A stretch of DNA of 64,000 nt from Curtobacterium sp. VKM Ac-1376 (GCF_015351025.1 NZ_JADKRV010000005.1:153322-217321), one strand, 5' to 3'. Positions 27,953 to 37,565 are shown, numbered from the stretch's first letter. Made by a program: numbers and translations. The notes: generated from the sequence alone by a model not told the origin.

Positions 27953-29125
27953 ATGACGAAGGCCAACACGGACGCCGTCGGCTGGTCGGTGCCCGACGAG
28001 CTGCTCACCCGCATCGCCGAGCGCGCCCCCGGGTACGACGCCGCGAACGCGTTCTGCGCCGACGACCTCGACGAGCTCCGCGCTGCCGGCTACCTGCGCA
28101 TCGGCGTGCCCGTCGAGCAGCGCGGTTCCGGCCTCGGTCTCCGCGCCACCGCTCGCGTGCAGCGGACACTCGCCCAGGCCGCGCCGGCGACTGCGCTGGG
28201 TCTCGGCATGCACCAGGTGTGGGTGCAGGCGGCGCGCGCCGTCACCGCGCGGGGTGGGTCGTTCCTCCAGGCCGTCACCGACCACGCTGCCGACGACCAC
28301 CTGCTCGCCTTCGGGGTGAGCGAACCCGGCAACGACGCCGTGCTGTTCGACTCCTCGACGACGGCGGAGCCGGACGGCGGCGGCGGCTACCGGTTCACCG
28401 GGACGAAGGTGTTCACCTCGCTGGCACCTGCGTGGGACGTCATGAGCGTCTTCGGCAAGGACACGTCGGGGCCGGAACCGCGACTCGTGCACGCGTTCGT
28501 CCTGCGGTCGGACGGCGACGTCGAGCACCTGGACGATTGGGACACCCTCGGCATGCGCGCGACGCAGAGTCGCACCACCAGGCTGCACGGCGTGCACGTC
28601 CCAGCGGAGCGCATCGTCCGGTCGCTGCCCGTCGGACCGAACCAGGACCCGCTCGTCTTCGGGATCTTCGCGTCCTTCGAACTGCTCATCGCCTCGGTGT
28701 ACGTCGGGATCGCCGAGCGGGCGATCGCGCTCGCGGCCACGGCGGTGGCGCGCAGGATTGCGGTGGACGGGACCCCGCGGTCGCAGGACCCGGACGTCCG
28801 CCGGACGATCGCGGACCTGCGCGGCGCGGTCGACGCGATCACGCTGCAGGTCGACTCGGTCGCCCGGTCGGTCGACGAGCTCGACGACCTCGGGACCCGC
28901 TGGTTCCCGCTGCTCGTCGGGACCAAGGCGCGCGCAGTCGACACGGCGCAACACGTCGTCGACGAGGCGATGCGGGTCGTCGGCGGCTCGGCGTTCCGGT
29001 CGTCGAGCGAGCTGGCGCGGCTGGCGCGCGACGTCCGGGCGGGGCAGTACCACCCGTCGTCGCGGGACTCGGCGGCGCGGACGATCGCCGCGTCGGTGCT
29101 CGGCCCGCTCGGCCCGCTCGGTTGA
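27953..29125 (+). CDS. acyl-CoA dehydrogenase family protein
   Basis: FAD-dependent acyl-CoA dehydrogenase-like protein, 390 aa. The flavin/substrate segment LLAFGVSEPGNDA (~120), YRFTGTKVFTSLAPAWD (~145) and the C-terminal AMRVVGGSAFRSSSELARLARDVRAG helix region are typical. The catalytic Glu position in the last third is not obvious, so it may be a monooxygenase-type (DszC-like) member instead. ATG with TAGTCT 6 nt upstream; leaderless. Confidence 0.82.
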   Translation: MTKANTDAVGWSVPDELLTRIAERAPGYDAANAFCADDLDELRAAGYLRIGVPVEQRGSGLGLRATARVQRTLAQAAPATALGLGMHQVWVQAARAVTARGGSFLQAVTDHAADDHLLAFGVSEPGNDAVLFDSSTTAEPDGGGGYRFTGTKVFTSLAPAWDVMSVFGKDTSGPEPRLVHAFVLRSDGDVEHLDDWDTLGMRATQSRTTRLHGVHVPAERIVRSLPVGPNQDPLVFGIFASFELLIASVYVGIAERAIALAATAVARRIAVDGTPRSQDPDVRRTIADLRGAVDAITLQVDSVARSVDELDDLGTRWFPLLVGTKARAVDTAQHVVDEAMRVVGGSAFRSSSELARLARDVRAGQYHPSSRDSAARTIAASVLGPLGPLG

Positions 29126-29183
29126 GGCGTCGGCGGGCAGCGTGCCCTCGCACCGTGCGAGGTGCCGTGCTCCGGGGCACTCC

Positions 29184-29246
29184 GGTGCGAGGTTCCGCAC
29201 GTGGTGGCAACCGCGCGGCCTCTCACCACGTCCGGAACCTCGCACC
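29184..29246. repeat. palindromic element, family C
   Basis: Arms 29184-29206 and 29224-29246 pair over ~21 bp with a 2-nt internal mismatch; outer core is GGTGCGAGGTTCCG / CGGAACCTCGCACC. A half copy lies just upstream (around 29150-29165). A related element is at 39583-39643. Confidence 0.7.
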
Positions 29247-29305
29247 GTTCGGTCGCGATCGGGCACCGGCACGGGGATGTCGGCGGCGCCTGCCATCATC
29301 TCGGT

Positions 29306-30550
29306 GTGAGCAAGCAGGACGGAAGCAACCGGCTCGTCTCCGACGCACCGGTGGACGACGTCTCGGCGACCGTGCTGCACGTCGACATGGACGCCTTCTT
29401 CGCCTCCGTCGAGTTGCTCGACCGCCCCGACCTGGTGGGGTTGCCGGTGATCGTCGGTCACGACTCCGATCGGTCCGTGGTGACCGCCGCCACCTACGAA
29501 GCCCGTCGCTACGGTGTGAACTCGGCGATGCCGATGGCGGTCGCCAAGCGTCGCTGCCCGAACGCCGTCATCGTCGAACCGCACTTCGAGAAGTACCGTG
29601 CGAAGTCCGCCGCCGTCATGGCGATCTTCGACCGCTTCACGCCCCGGGTCGAGCGGCTCGGCATCGACGAGGCGTTCCTCGACGTCGCCGGGGCACTCCG
29701 GCTCTACGGCACGCCGTGGCAGATCGGGCAGGAGATCCGCCGCACCGTCTTCGCCGAGACGGGGCTGCACTGCTCGGTCGGCGCGGCATCGACCAAGTTC
29801 GTGGCGAAGCTCGCGTCGAGTCGGTCGAAGCCCGACGGGCTGCTGGTGGTGCCCGCCGCCGACACCGTCGCGTTCCTGCACCCGCAGCCGGTCTCCGCGC
29901 TCTGGGGCGTGGGGGGCAAGACGCAGGAGACCCTCGAGCGCCGGGGAATCCGCACCGTCGGCGACCTGGCGAACACCCCGCTCGGCTCCCTGGTGTCGGC
30001 ACTCGGCCCGGCCGGTGGGCAGCGCCTGCACGACCTGTCCTGGGGCCGTGACCCGCGCGTCGTCGACACGGGCGTCGGCGAGAAGTCCATCGGGCACGAG
30101 GTCACGTTCGGCCGCGACCTGACCGAGCGGGACGACGTCGCCCGCGAGCTCCTGCGTCTGGCCGACAAGGTCGCCGTGCGCCTGCGCCACGCCGACGTGC
30201 AGGCCCGTACGGTGGCGCTCAAGGTCCGCTACACCGACTTCACCACGCTCACCCGGTCCCGCACCCTGGCCGAGCCGACCGACGTCGCGAAGCGCCTGCA
30301 CCGTGAGGCCGTCGAGCTGTACGACGTGCTGCACCGTCCCGGCAACCAGATCCGGCTGATCGGCATCCGCGGCGAGAACCTCGTGCCCGCCGCCGCGAGC
30401 AACGCCCTGTGGGACGACGACGCGCCGTGGCGCGAGACCGAGACGACCGTCGACGCGGTTGCCGCACGCTTCGGCGCCGGCGTGCTGCGCCCGGCATCAC
30501 TGGTCCGCCGGGCGCCCGACGGCGGCGTCCCGCACGCCCGGCAGGACTGA
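29306..30550 (+). CDS. dinB: DNA polymerase IV
   Basis: Y-family translesion polymerase, 414 aa. Palm motif HVDMDAFFASVE (~27-38) and the second metal site GIDEAFLDV (~120) hold the catalytic acidic residues; the helix-hairpin-helix GVGGKTQETLERRGIRTVGD (~215) and little-finger domain follow. No C-terminal beta-clamp-binding QL(S/D)LF box is evident. GTG start, no strong SD. Preceded by a palindromic intergenic element. Confidence 0.93.
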   Translation: MSKQDGSNRLVSDAPVDDVSATVLHVDMDAFFASVELLDRPDLVGLPVIVGHDSDRSVVTAATYEARRYGVNSAMPMAVAKRRCPNAVIVEPHFEKYRAKSAAVMAIFDRFTPRVERLGIDEAFLDVAGALRLYGTPWQIGQEIRRTVFAETGLHCSVGAASTKFVAKLASSRSKPDGLLVVPAADTVAFLHPQPVSALWGVGGKTQETLERRGIRTVGDLANTPLGSLVSALGPAGGQRLHDLSWGRDPRVVDTGVGEKSIGHEVTFGRDLTERDDVARELLRLADKVAVRLRHADVQARTVALKVRYTDFTTLTRSRTLAEPTDVAKRLHREAVELYDVLHRPGNQIRLIGIRGENLVPAAASNALWDDDAPWRETETTVDAVAARFGAGVLRPASLVRRAPDGGVPHARQD

Positions 30551-30559
30551 CGGTGGCGG

Positions 30560-30565
30560 TAGAAT
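30560..30565 (+). promoter_or_regulatory. -10 box of the helicase gene, leaderless
   Basis: TAGAAT, 8 nt before the GTG; it sits inside an upstream in-frame extension, arguing against the longer start. Confidence 0.55.
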
Positions 30566-30573
30566 CGGGTTCA

Positions 30574-32535
30574 GTGAGCGCAGCGGAGTACGAAGACCAG
30601 CAGCCCGCCACGCTGTGGGCGGAGTCGGGTGACGACCAGTCCGGCGCAGGCGGGTCGTCGTCGACGCCCGAGACGGCATCGGCGTACCAGCCGGCGCAGG
30701 TGCACGGCGACGCCGCCCGTGACGAGGCCGACGCCGCAGCCCTGGCCGAAGCCGCCGGCAACTCGGCCGTCCAGCACCTGTCCCCGGCGTTCCCGGACCG
30801 TGCCGCCTGGGGCACCGCCTCGAAGCTCCGCGCCTGGCAGATCGAAGCGCTGACGAAGTACTTCGAGAAGGAGCCGCGCGACTTCCTCACCGCAGCGACC
30901 CCGGGCGCCGGCAAGACCACGTTCGCGCTGCGCCTGGCGACCGAACTCCTCGCACGCGGCACCGTCGACCGCATCGTGGTCGTCGCACCGACCGAGCACC
31001 TGAAGCGCCAGTGGGCCGACTCCGCCGACCGCGTGGGCATCCGCATCGACCCGATGTTCAAGAACGGCGACGGCATGTTCGGTCGGCACTACCAGGGCGT
31101 CGCGATCACGTACGCCCAGGTCGGCATGAACCCCGAGGTGCACAAGCGGATCACCGAGGGCGGCCGCACCCTGGTCGTCCTCGACGAGGTCCACCACGGT
31201 GGCGACGCCCTGACCTGGGGTGACGGCATCAGGGAAGCGTTCTCGGGCGCCACCCGTCGACTCTCGCTGTCGGGCACCCCGTTCCGCTCCGACACCGCCC
31301 CGATCCCGTTCGTGCAGTACGCCCCCGACGAGCAGGGCATCCGCACCTCGATCTCCGATTACAACTACGGCTACGGCCGGGCTCTGAAGGACGGCGTCGT
31401 CCGCCCCGTGCTGTTCATGGCGTACGCCGGCCAGATGCGCTGGAAGACCCGGATGGGCGACGAGATGTCGGCGTCCCTCGGCGAACCGGTCACGAAGGAC
31501 ATCACGGCCCAGGCGTGGCGCACGGCGCTCTCGCCAGAGGGCGAGTGGATGCCGGCCGTGCTGTCCGCCGCCGACAAGCGTCTGACCGAGGTCCGGCGTG
31601 GTGTCCCCGACGCGGGCGGCCTGGTGATCGCGACGGACACCACGACGGCCCGCGCCTACGCCCGGATCCTGCAGCAGATCACCGGGGAACGGCCGACGGT
31701 CGTGCTCTCCGACGAGGCCGCGGGGTCCAGCCGGATCAGCGCATTCGCCGAGGACACCTCGCGGTGGATGGTCGCCGTCCGCATGGTGTCCGAGGGCGTC
31801 GACGTCCCGCGGCTCTGCGTCGGCGTCTACGCCACCAGCGCCAGCACCCCCCTGTTCTTCGCCCAGGTGATCGGCCGCTTCGTGCGAGCTCGTCGCCGCG
31901 GGGAGACTGCGAGCGTGTTTCTGCCGAGCGTTCCCGGGCTGATGGCGCTGGCCGCGACCCTCGAGCTCGAGCGTGACCACGCCCTCGACCGGCCGAAGGA
32001 CACCGACGACGGGCTCTACAACCCCGAAGACGCCATGGTCGCCGAGGCCAACAAGGAGGACCGGGCATCCGAGAGCCTGCTCGAGGTCCAGCCGTTCGAG
32101 GCGCTCGACTCGCAGGCGTCCTTCGACCGCGTCCTCTACGACGGTGGCGAGTTCGGCACCGGCGGTGAGGTCGGTTCCCTCGAGGAGCTCGACTTCATCG
32201 GCATCCCCGGGCTCCTCGAACCCGACCAGGTGCGCGACCTGCTCCGCGCCCGCCAGGCGACGCAGGCGAAACGCTCGAAGGGCCGCGCCGCGAAGGACGG
32301 GACCCCGAAGGCGCCGGAGCCCGAGAACCGCCCGATGTACATGACGCTCAAGGAACAGCGCACCGAACTCGCGCGGCTCGTGTCGATCTGGTCCCGCCAC
32401 TCGAACGAGCCGCACGGGTCCATCCACGCCGAACTCCGGCGGATCAGCGGCGGTCCCGCCGTCGCGCAGGCGAGCATCGAACAGATCCAGAAGCGCATCG
32501 ACGTGCTGCGCTCCCGCATCGGCGGTCGCCGGTGA
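30574..32535 (+). CDS. DEAD/DEAH-box helicase (SF2)
   Basis: Superfamily-2 ATPase of 653 residues. After a ~75-residue acidic low-complexity leader come motif I ATPGAGKTTFAL (~108), motif II VLDEVHHGG (~203), motif III SLSGTPFRSD (~230), and motif VI AQVIGRFVRARRRGE (~430). The C-terminal third has charged helices and a SR/AS-type tail (EQIQKRIDVLRSRIGG). It resembles the nuclease-less ssl2/XPB-like helicases of actinobacteria; role in DNA repair is likely but unproven. GTG at 30574 preferred over one 7 codons upstream because of the TAGAAT box. Confidence 0.85.
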   Translation: MSAAEYEDQQPATLWAESGDDQSGAGGSSSTPETASAYQPAQVHGDAARDEADAAALAEAAGNSAVQHLSPAFPDRAAWGTASKLRAWQIEALTKYFEKEPRDFLTAATPGAGKTTFALRLATELLARGTVDRIVVVAPTEHLKRQWADSADRVGIRIDPMFKNGDGMFGRHYQGVAITYAQVGMNPEVHKRITEGGRTLVVLDEVHHGGDALTWGDGIREAFSGATRRLSLSGTPFRSDTAPIPFVQYAPDEQGIRTSISDYNYGYGRALKDGVVRPVLFMAYAGQMRWKTRMGDEMSASLGEPVTKDITAQAWRTALSPEGEWMPAVLSAADKRLTEVRRGVPDAGGLVIATDTTTARAYARILQQITGERPTVVLSDEAAGSSRISAFAEDTSRWMVAVRMVSEGVDVPRLCVGVYATSASTPLFFAQVIGRFVRARRRGETASVFLPSVPGLMALAATLELERDHALDRPKDTDDGLYNPEDAMVAEANKEDRASESLLEVQPFEALDSQASFDRVLYDGGEFGTGGEVGSLEELDFIGIPGLLEPDQVRDLLRARQATQAKRSKGRAAKDGTPKAPEPENRPMYMTLKEQRTELARLVSIWSRHSNEPHGSIHAELRRISGGPAVAQASIEQIQKRIDVLRSRIGGRR

Positions 32536-32542
32536 CCGTCGC

Positions 32543-32752
32543 GTGATCGAACCCGTCGACGACCGCACCTGGTACGTCAAGCGCGACGCGGAGTCCTCGC
32601 CAGAGGCGATCATCGACCGGTTCGGTGGCGGCTACCGCCTGCGACGGTTCTCGCTCACCGAATCCCGCCGGACCCCGCACGGCGTCTTCACCGGGCCCGA
32701 ACTGGCTGAGACCGCGTGGTGGCGGCTCCGCGACAGGCCGCGCGGCTCATGA
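32543..32752 (+). CDS. small conserved-looking protein, unknown
   Basis: Sixty-nine codons starting GTG 7 nt after the helicase stop. Sequence begins MIEPVDDRTWYVKRDAESSP and is Arg- and Trp-rich toward the end; no known motif. Codon use (G/C third positions) matches its neighbours, and the tight spacing suggests co-expression with the helicase. Confidence 0.55.
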   Translation: MIEPVDDRTWYVKRDAESSPEAIIDRFGGGYRLRRFSLTESRRTPHGVFTGPELAETAWWRLRDRPRGS

Positions 32753-32784
32753 CGCGCCAAGCCAAAGTCCGGTAGACCGGAGGA

Positions 32785-34113
32785 ATGGCAGACTCGATCC
32801 CTCACGTCCTCGTCCTCGGCGGCGGCTCCGCTGGCTACACCACGGTCAAGCAGCTGCAGAAGCATGCCACCACCGTGCCCATGCGCATCACCCTGGTGGA
32901 CCAGAACACCTACTACACGTACCTGCCGTTCCTGCCCGAGGTCGCCGGAGGCCACATCGCGCCGAAGGACGTGACTGTCGAGCTCCGTCGCGCGCTGCGG
33001 AAGACCCGCGTCATCCAGGGCAAGGTCACCGGGATATCCTCGGCCGACAAGACCGTCTCGATCGCGACCGCCGGTGGCGACGACCGCACGCTCGGCTACG
33101 ACCACCTCGTCGTCGCCCTCGGATCCGTCACCCGCACCTTCCCGACCCCCGGTCTCGAGGAGTACGGCGTCGGCTTCAAGAGCGTCGAAGAGGCCGCCTA
33201 CGTGCGCGCCAAGCTCCTCGACAACATCGCGAAGGCCGCTGCCACGCGTGACGAGGACGAGCGTCGCCGTCTGCTGACCAGCGTCTTCGTCGGCGGTGGC
33301 TACACCGGCGTCGAGGCGATCGGCGAGCTGTTCGACGTCTCGCAGGCCGCCATCAAGACCTACCCGTCGCTCGCCGGCGAGCAGCCGCGCTGGGTCCTCA
33401 TCGACGCGCTCGACCGCGTCGCGCCCGAGGTCGGCCCCGAGCTGTCCAAGTGGACCCTCGAGTCGCTCCGCGCCCGCGGCATCGACGTCCGACTGAAGAC
33501 CACCATGCCGAGCGCTGAGGGCGGTGTCGTCAAGTTCTCCGACGGTGACGAGTTCGCCGCCGGTCTGCTCGTCTGGACTGCGGGCGTCAAGCCGAACCCC
33601 CTCCTCGACGCCTCGGACCTGCCGCGCGGCCCGAAGGGCCACCTCGCTGCGAACGCGAAGCTCCAGGTCGAGGCCGAGGACACCCACGAAGTCGTCGAGG
33701 GTGTCTGGGGGCTCGGTGACGTCGCGCAGGTGCCCGACCTGACCGCCGACAAGCAGCCGGCGTTCTACCCGCCGAACGCGCAGAACGCCGTGCGCCAGGC
33801 TGTCGTCGCAGCCGACAACATCGTCGCGTCGATCACCGGCAAGCCGCTCGAGGAGTACCGCCACCCGTCCATCGGCACCGTCGCGTCGTACGGTGTCGGC
33901 AAGGGGGCAGCGAACATCAAGGGCATCAAGATGACGAACCTGTTCGCCTGGCTCGCGCACCGCGCGTACCACGTGTACGCGATGCCGACCCTGAACCGGA
34001 AGGCCCGCATCATCATCGGCTGGATCACCGGTGCCGTCTCGGGTCGCGACGCGACCTCGCTCATCAAGGAGACGGACCCGCGCCGCAACTTCGTCGAGGC
34101 GTCCAAGAGCTAG
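32785..34113 (+). CDS. ndh: type II NADH dehydrogenase-like oxidoreductase
   Basis: Flavoprotein of 442 residues, NDH-2 type: passes electrons from NADH to menaquinone at the membrane without pumping protons. FAD-binding GGGSAGYTTVKQL (~12), second Rossmann FVGGGYTGVEAIGEL (~172), and WGLGDVAQVP (~312) are clear. The C-terminal part (MTNLFAWLAHRAYHVY, IIIGWITGAVSG) has the amphipathic helices used for membrane attachment. ATG start; GGAGGA directly abuts it, too close for an SD, and TAGACC lies 6 nt upstream. Closed by a perfect palindrome at 34128-34171. Confidence 0.9.
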   Translation: MADSIPHVLVLGGGSAGYTTVKQLQKHATTVPMRITLVDQNTYYTYLPFLPEVAGGHIAPKDVTVELRRALRKTRVIQGKVTGISSADKTVSIATAGGDDRTLGYDHLVVALGSVTRTFPTPGLEEYGVGFKSVEEAAYVRAKLLDNIAKAAATRDEDERRRLLTSVFVGGGYTGVEAIGELFDVSQAAIKTYPSLAGEQPRWVLIDALDRVAPEVGPELSKWTLESLRARGIDVRLKTTMPSAEGGVVKFSDGDEFAAGLLVWTAGVKPNPLLDASDLPRGPKGHLAANAKLQVEAEDTHEVVEGVWGLGDVAQVPDLTADKQPAFYPPNAQNAVRQAVVAADNIVASITGKPLEEYRHPSIGTVASYGVGKGAANIKGIKMTNLFAWLAHRAYHVYAMPTLNRKARIIIGWITGAVSGRDATSLIKETDPRRNFVEASKS

Positions 34114-34127
34114 ACGCTCCCACAGGG

Positions 34128-34171
34128 CGGACGGGAGGCGCGGTGCCAGCTGGCACCGCGCCTCCCGTCCG
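34128..34171. repeat. palindromic element, family A; likely terminator
   Basis: Forty-four-bp perfect palindrome with core GGACGGGAGGCGCGG and centre CCAGCTGG, 14 nt after the ndh stop. Related elements at 59184-59219, 63957-63998 and a half copy at 48749-48766. Confidence 0.75.
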
Positions 34172-34188
34172 TCTCTGCGTCGCGCCCA

Positions 34189-34253
34189 CGGAACCTGGTT
34201 CTGGACTCTGAACCACGGAACGACGCGGTGCTGTGTCCGGAACCTGGTTCCGA
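34189..34253. repeat. palindromic element, family B, copy 1
   Basis: Two CGGAACCTGGTTC(C/T)G palindromes about 50 bp apart, enclosing ACCACGGAACGACGCGGTGC. The right 28 bp (34225-34252) are identical to 43950-43977. Confidence 0.75.
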
Positions 34254-34289
34254 AGGCGTCGCCAGGGGCTCGCGTGCTTGGATGGTGCC

Positions 34290-34865
34290 GTGACAGACGC
34301 ACCGATCGCTGACGAGTCCGCCTCCTTCGAGGTCACCGAATCCACCGTCGTGTACGAGGGCGCCGTCTGGGACGTGCGCCGCGACACCGTCGCGTACAAC
34401 GGTGACGCGATGGTCCGGGAGTACATCGACCACACCGGCGCCGTCGCCGTGTACGCCGAGGACGACGAGGGCCGCGTCCTGGTCATCCAGCAGTACCGGC
34501 ACCCGGTGCGGCTGCGCGACTGGGAGCTGCCCGCCGGCCTGCTCGACATGGAGGGCGAGGACCACCTGACGGCCGCGAAGCGCGAGCTGGGCGAGGAGGC
34601 CGACCTCGAAGCCGACACGTGGGAGCCCCTGGTCCGTTACAACACCTCGTCGGGCGGTAGCGACGAGTTCATCCAGATCTACCGGGCGCGCGGGGTCCGG
34701 TCGACGGAGTCGGCGTTCGAGCGTGAGGCGGAAGAGGCCGACATCGTGACGCGGTGGGTCCCGCGCGCCGAGCTGCTCGAGGGGATCCTGGGCGGTCGGC
34801 TCAACAACTCGGCCCTCGTCGTCGCGGCGCTCGCCGTCGAGGCCATCGAACAGCGCGGCAAGTGA
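34290..34865 (+). CDS. Nudix hydrolase, ADP-ribose pyrophosphatase type
   Basis: Nudix hydrolase of 191 residues, most like ADP-ribose pyrophosphatases (ADP-ribose to AMP + ribose-5-P). The Nudix box runs from GLLDMEGEDHLTAAKRELGE to EADL (~90-112) with the RELGEEA core glutamates; the ELPAGLLD lead-in is typical of ADPRase. GTG start. Its stop overlaps the start of the DUF1349 gene, and xerD follows, a gene order often seen around xerD in actinobacteria. Confidence 0.9.
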   Translation: MTDAPIADESASFEVTESTVVYEGAVWDVRRDTVAYNGDAMVREYIDHTGAVAVYAEDDEGRVLVIQQYRHPVRLRDWELPAGLLDMEGEDHLTAAKRELGEEADLEADTWEPLVRYNTSSGGSDEFIQIYRARGVRSTESAFEREAEEADIVTRWVPRAELLEGILGGRLNNSALVVAALAVEAIEQRGK

Positions 34866-35461
34866 CCGGGTCCGCGGTCGAGGGTCTGCGCGACCTGGTC
34901 GCCGCCGGCACCTGGACGCACGAGCCGGAGGCCGCCGCGCTCGACGCCGATGTGTTCCGGGTGACCGCGGTCGAGGGCAGCGATGCCTGGCGGACCACCT
35001 CGTACGGGTTCGTGCACGACTCCGAGCACGCGCTGCTGCAGTCGACGGAGGGCCCGTTCTCGGTCGAGGTCTCGTTCGTGCTCGACTACACCGAGCAGTT
35101 CGACCAGGCCGGGGTGTTCCTGCGCGTCGACGAGCAGAGCTGGATCAAGGCCGGCGTCGAGTTCTCGGACGGAGCGTCACAGCTCGGCGCCGTGGTCACG
35201 CGCGGGTTCTCGGACTGGTCGGTGTCGCCGGTGCCGGAGTGGGCCGGCCGGGTCGTGACCGTCCGCGCCAGCCGCGATGGTGACGCCGTGACGATCCGGG
35301 CGTGGGCCGAAGACGACGAGCCCCGTCTCGTCCGGGTCGCCTACCTCGACCCGGAGGCTGTCGTGTCCGCAGGGTTGCTGTGCGCCGGGCCGACGCGGGC
35401 TGGGTTGACCGTGACGTTCACGGGGTTCAACGTGGGTGCGCCGGACGAGGCGTTGCACTGA
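34862..35461 (+). CDS. DUF1349 domain protein
   Basis: All-beta concanavalin-A-like protein of 199 residues (DUF1349/'regulation of enolase 1' family). Recognisable by FVLDYTEQFDQAGVFLRVDE and WIKAGVEFSDGASQLGAVVT through EWAGRVVTVRASRDGDAVTI. Function not established. GTG start in a GTGA overlap with the Nudix gene. Confidence 0.8.
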   Translation: MTGSAVEGLRDLVAAGTWTHEPEAAALDADVFRVTAVEGSDAWRTTSYGFVHDSEHALLQSTEGPFSVEVSFVLDYTEQFDQAGVFLRVDEQSWIKAGVEFSDGASQLGAVVTRGFSDWSVSPVPEWAGRVVTVRASRDGDAVTIRAWAEDDEPRLVRVAYLDPEAVVSAGLLCAGPTRAGLTVTFTGFNVGAPDEALH

Positions 35462-35484
35462 CTGGCGAGTTGCCCCGCGCCCGT

Positions 35485-35490
35485 TAGCCT
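35485..35490 (+). promoter_or_regulatory. -10 box of xerD, leaderless
   Basis: TAGCCT, 6 nt before the GTG (which is followed directly by ATG). Confidence 0.45.
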
Positions 35491-35496
35491 GCTGAG

Positions 35497-36510
35497 GTGA
35501 TGCCCCTCGACCGTGCCGTGGAGACGTACCTCCGGCACGTCTCGATCGAGCGGGGACTCTCGCAACACACGTTGTCGGCGTACCGGCGAGACCTCGCGGT
35601 GTTCTCGTCGTGGTTGGCAACCGCTCCAGTGGTCGATTCCGACGGCGCGGACCGGGCTGGTGGTGCGTCGGCGATCGGTGACGTCGGACGGCTGGCACGG
35701 GTGGACGTCTCGGAGTTCGTGACCTACCTGGCGACGAAGCCGGACGGTCCGCTGGCGCCGAGGTCGATCGCGCGGATGCTCAGTTCGGTGCGCTCGTTCA
35801 CGGCCTTCGCCGCGGGGGAGGGCTGGCTGCCGCTCGACCCCGGCACCGCCGTCCGGCCACCGAAGGCCCCGATGCGACTGCCGAAGGCGATCCCCGTCGA
35901 GGACATGGAGCGGCTGCTCGGTGCGGTGTCCGTCGACGCCGACGACCCCGTGCAGCTGCGGGACAAGGCGCTGCTCGAGCTCCTCTACGCCACGGGCGCG
36001 CGGATCTCCGAGACGGTCGGGTTGTCGGTCGACGACGTGACGACGCTGTCGGACGCCGCCGCTGACGCTTCTGGCCCGGGCCCCGGTGCGGACGGGCTGT
36101 CCGTCGTGAAGGTCACCGGCAAGGGCAACAAGCAGCGGATCGTCCCGCTCGGCAGCTTCGCCCGGGCCGCGATCGATGCCTACCTGGTGCGGGCGCGGCC
36201 GGTGTTCGCGGCGCGAGGGGCGTCGACACCGGCGCTGTTCCTCGGTGCCCGCGGCGCGCGGTTGTCGCGGCAGAGCGCCTGGCTCGTGATCCAGGCCGCC
36301 GCTGCTGCCGCCGACCTCGAGTCGCACGTGTCACCGCACACGTTCCGGCACTCGTTCGCGACGCACCTGCTCGAGGGCGGTGCTGATGTGCGCGTGGTGC
36401 AGGAGTTGCTCGGCCACGCGAGTGTCGCCACGACGCAGATCTACACGATGGTCACGGCGGACATGCTGCGGGACGTGTACCAGACGGCGCACCCGCGGGC
36501 GCGGCGGTAG
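35497..36510 (+). CDS. xerD: tyrosine recombinase XerD
   Basis: Site-specific recombinase that resolves chromosome dimers at dif with XerC. SAM-like N-terminal domain ([19 protein letters not shown]), catalytic Arg in YATGARISE (~168), Lys in [14 protein letters not shown] (~208), [11 protein letters not shown] (~288), [12 protein letters not shown] with His and nucleophile Tyr (~310). At 337 residues it is longer than the usual ~300 because of an insertion at ~48-63 ([14 protein letters not shown]) and one before the Lys ([15 protein letters not shown]). GTG or the adjacent ATG may initiate. Confidence 0.92.
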   Translation: MMPLDRAVETYLRHVSIERGLSQHTLSAYRRDLAVFSSWLATAPVVDSDGADRAGGASAIGDVGRLARVDVSEFVTYLATKPDGPLAPRSIARMLSSVRSFTAFAAGEGWLPLDPGTAVRPPKAPMRLPKAIPVEDMERLLGAVSVDADDPVQLRDKALLELLYATGARISETVGLSVDDVTTLSDAAADASGPGPGADGLSVVKVTGKGNKQRIVPLGSFARAAIDAYLVRARPVFAARGASTPALFLGARGARLSRQSAWLVIQAAAAAADLESHVSPHTFRHSFATHLLEGGADVRVVQELLGHASVATTQIYTMVTADMLRDVYQTAHPRARR

Positions 36511-36525
36511 GCGGGCTCCCGCTGC

Positions 36526-36972
36526 TCAGAACAGGTGGAACTGGGCCGACGCGGCGATGACCGTCGTCGTCACGGCGACGACGAGGGCGCTCGCCGAAGC
36601 GCTCCGCGCCAGGACCGCCCAGGCACCGACGGCTCCGGAACGGACGATGCCGATGACGCCGCACGCCACGGCGAGCAGCCCCGCCAGGCCCCAGGGGTTC
36701 GCGACGACCGAGACCACGGCGAGCAGCACCGCGAGCACCGTGAACACGCAGAGCCGACGGTCGCCGGTGGTGCCCGACGCCCACGCGTCCGTCCGGATCG
36801 CCGAGGTCTGCACCGAGAACGACGGCCCCGCCGGAGCGACGACGACCGGCGCGACCGGTTCCGCGGCGGCCGCGGGGACGCGGGTCGCAGCATCCCAGGT
36901 GCGACCGTCCCACCAGCGCAGACGGCGGGCGTCCTGCGGGTCCGGGAACCAGCCTGCGGCCGGCAGCGTCAC
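36526..36972 (-). CDS. DUF2510 membrane protein
   Basis: Protein of 148 residues with an N-terminal DUF2510 motif (AGWFPDPQDARRLRWWDGRTW), a Pro/Ala/Val linker, and three hydrophobic segments (LCVFTVLAVLLAVVSVV, GLAGLLAVACGVIGIV, ALVVAVTTTVIAASA). Membrane protein of unknown function, typical of actinobacteria. Convergent with xerD, 15 nt apart. A GAGGAGCAAC motif precedes the start. Confidence 0.8.
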   Translation of the reverse strand: MTLPAAGWFPDPQDARRLRWWDGRTWDAATRVPAAAAEPVAPVVVAPAGPSFSVQTSAIRTDAWASGTTGDRRLCVFTVLAVLLAVVSVVANPWGLAGLLAVACGVIGIVRSGAVGAWAVLARSASASALVVAVTTTVIAASAQFHLF

Positions 36973-37084
36973 GGTTGCTCCTCGAGGTGCGGGGTGGATA
37001 GACGCTCCCGAGCCTAGGAGCGCGGTCGTCCCCGCCCCAGTCCCCAGCCGGGTGTCAGCACAAGGGGGGACCGGGGCAGTGCAC

Positions 37085-37090
37085 TACGGT
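37085..37090 (+). promoter_or_regulatory. -10 box of ASCH gene, leaderless
   Basis: TACGGT, 6 nt before the GTG. Confidence 0.4.
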
Positions 37091-37096
37091 CGGGGC

Positions 37097-37555
37097 GTGC
37101 CCTCGACGCTCGACGACTTCTGGACCGCGCGACGCCGCGAGCGTCCGGGTCTTCCGACTGCCGTGCCGGAGGCGTGGTCCTTCGGCGCGACTCCGGAGCA
37201 GGCGGACGCACTCTTGCGGCTCGTGCTCGACGGGGTCAAGGTCGGCACGGCGTCGTCGCTCTGGGACTACGAGGCGACCGGTGACCCGCTGCCCGCGGCC
37301 GACGAGCTGAGCATCGTGACCGACGGCTCGGGTGCGCCCCGCGCAGTCATCGAGACGACTGCGGTCAGGGTGGTGCCGTTCGACCAGGTCGGCGCGGACC
37401 ACGCCTGGGCCGAGGGTGAAGGCGACCGCACGCTCGAGCACTGGCGGAGGGTGCACGAGGCATTCTGGCGCGCACACTCCGAGAACCCGCGCGGATTCGC
37501 ACCGGACATGCCCGTGGTGTGCGAGCGCTTCCAGCTGCTCTGGCCGAGCAGCTGA
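37097..37555 (+). CDS. ASCH domain protein
   Basis: ASCH-domain protein of 152 residues (PUA-like fold, RNA/nucleoside-related, some members are amidohydrolases or ribonucleases). Family pattern: WSFGATPEQADALLRLVLDG, GTASSLWDYE, and the C-terminal EGEGDRTLEHWRRVHEAFW. GTG start; TACGGT 6 nt ahead. No partner gene nearby. Confidence 0.82.
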   Translation: MPSTLDDFWTARRRERPGLPTAVPEAWSFGATPEQADALLRLVLDGVKVGTASSLWDYEATGDPLPAADELSIVTDGSGAPRAVIETTAVRVVPFDQVGADHAWAEGEGDRTLEHWRRVHEAFWRAHSENPRGFAPDMPVVCERFQLLWPSS

Positions 37556-37565
37556 GGCCTTCCGG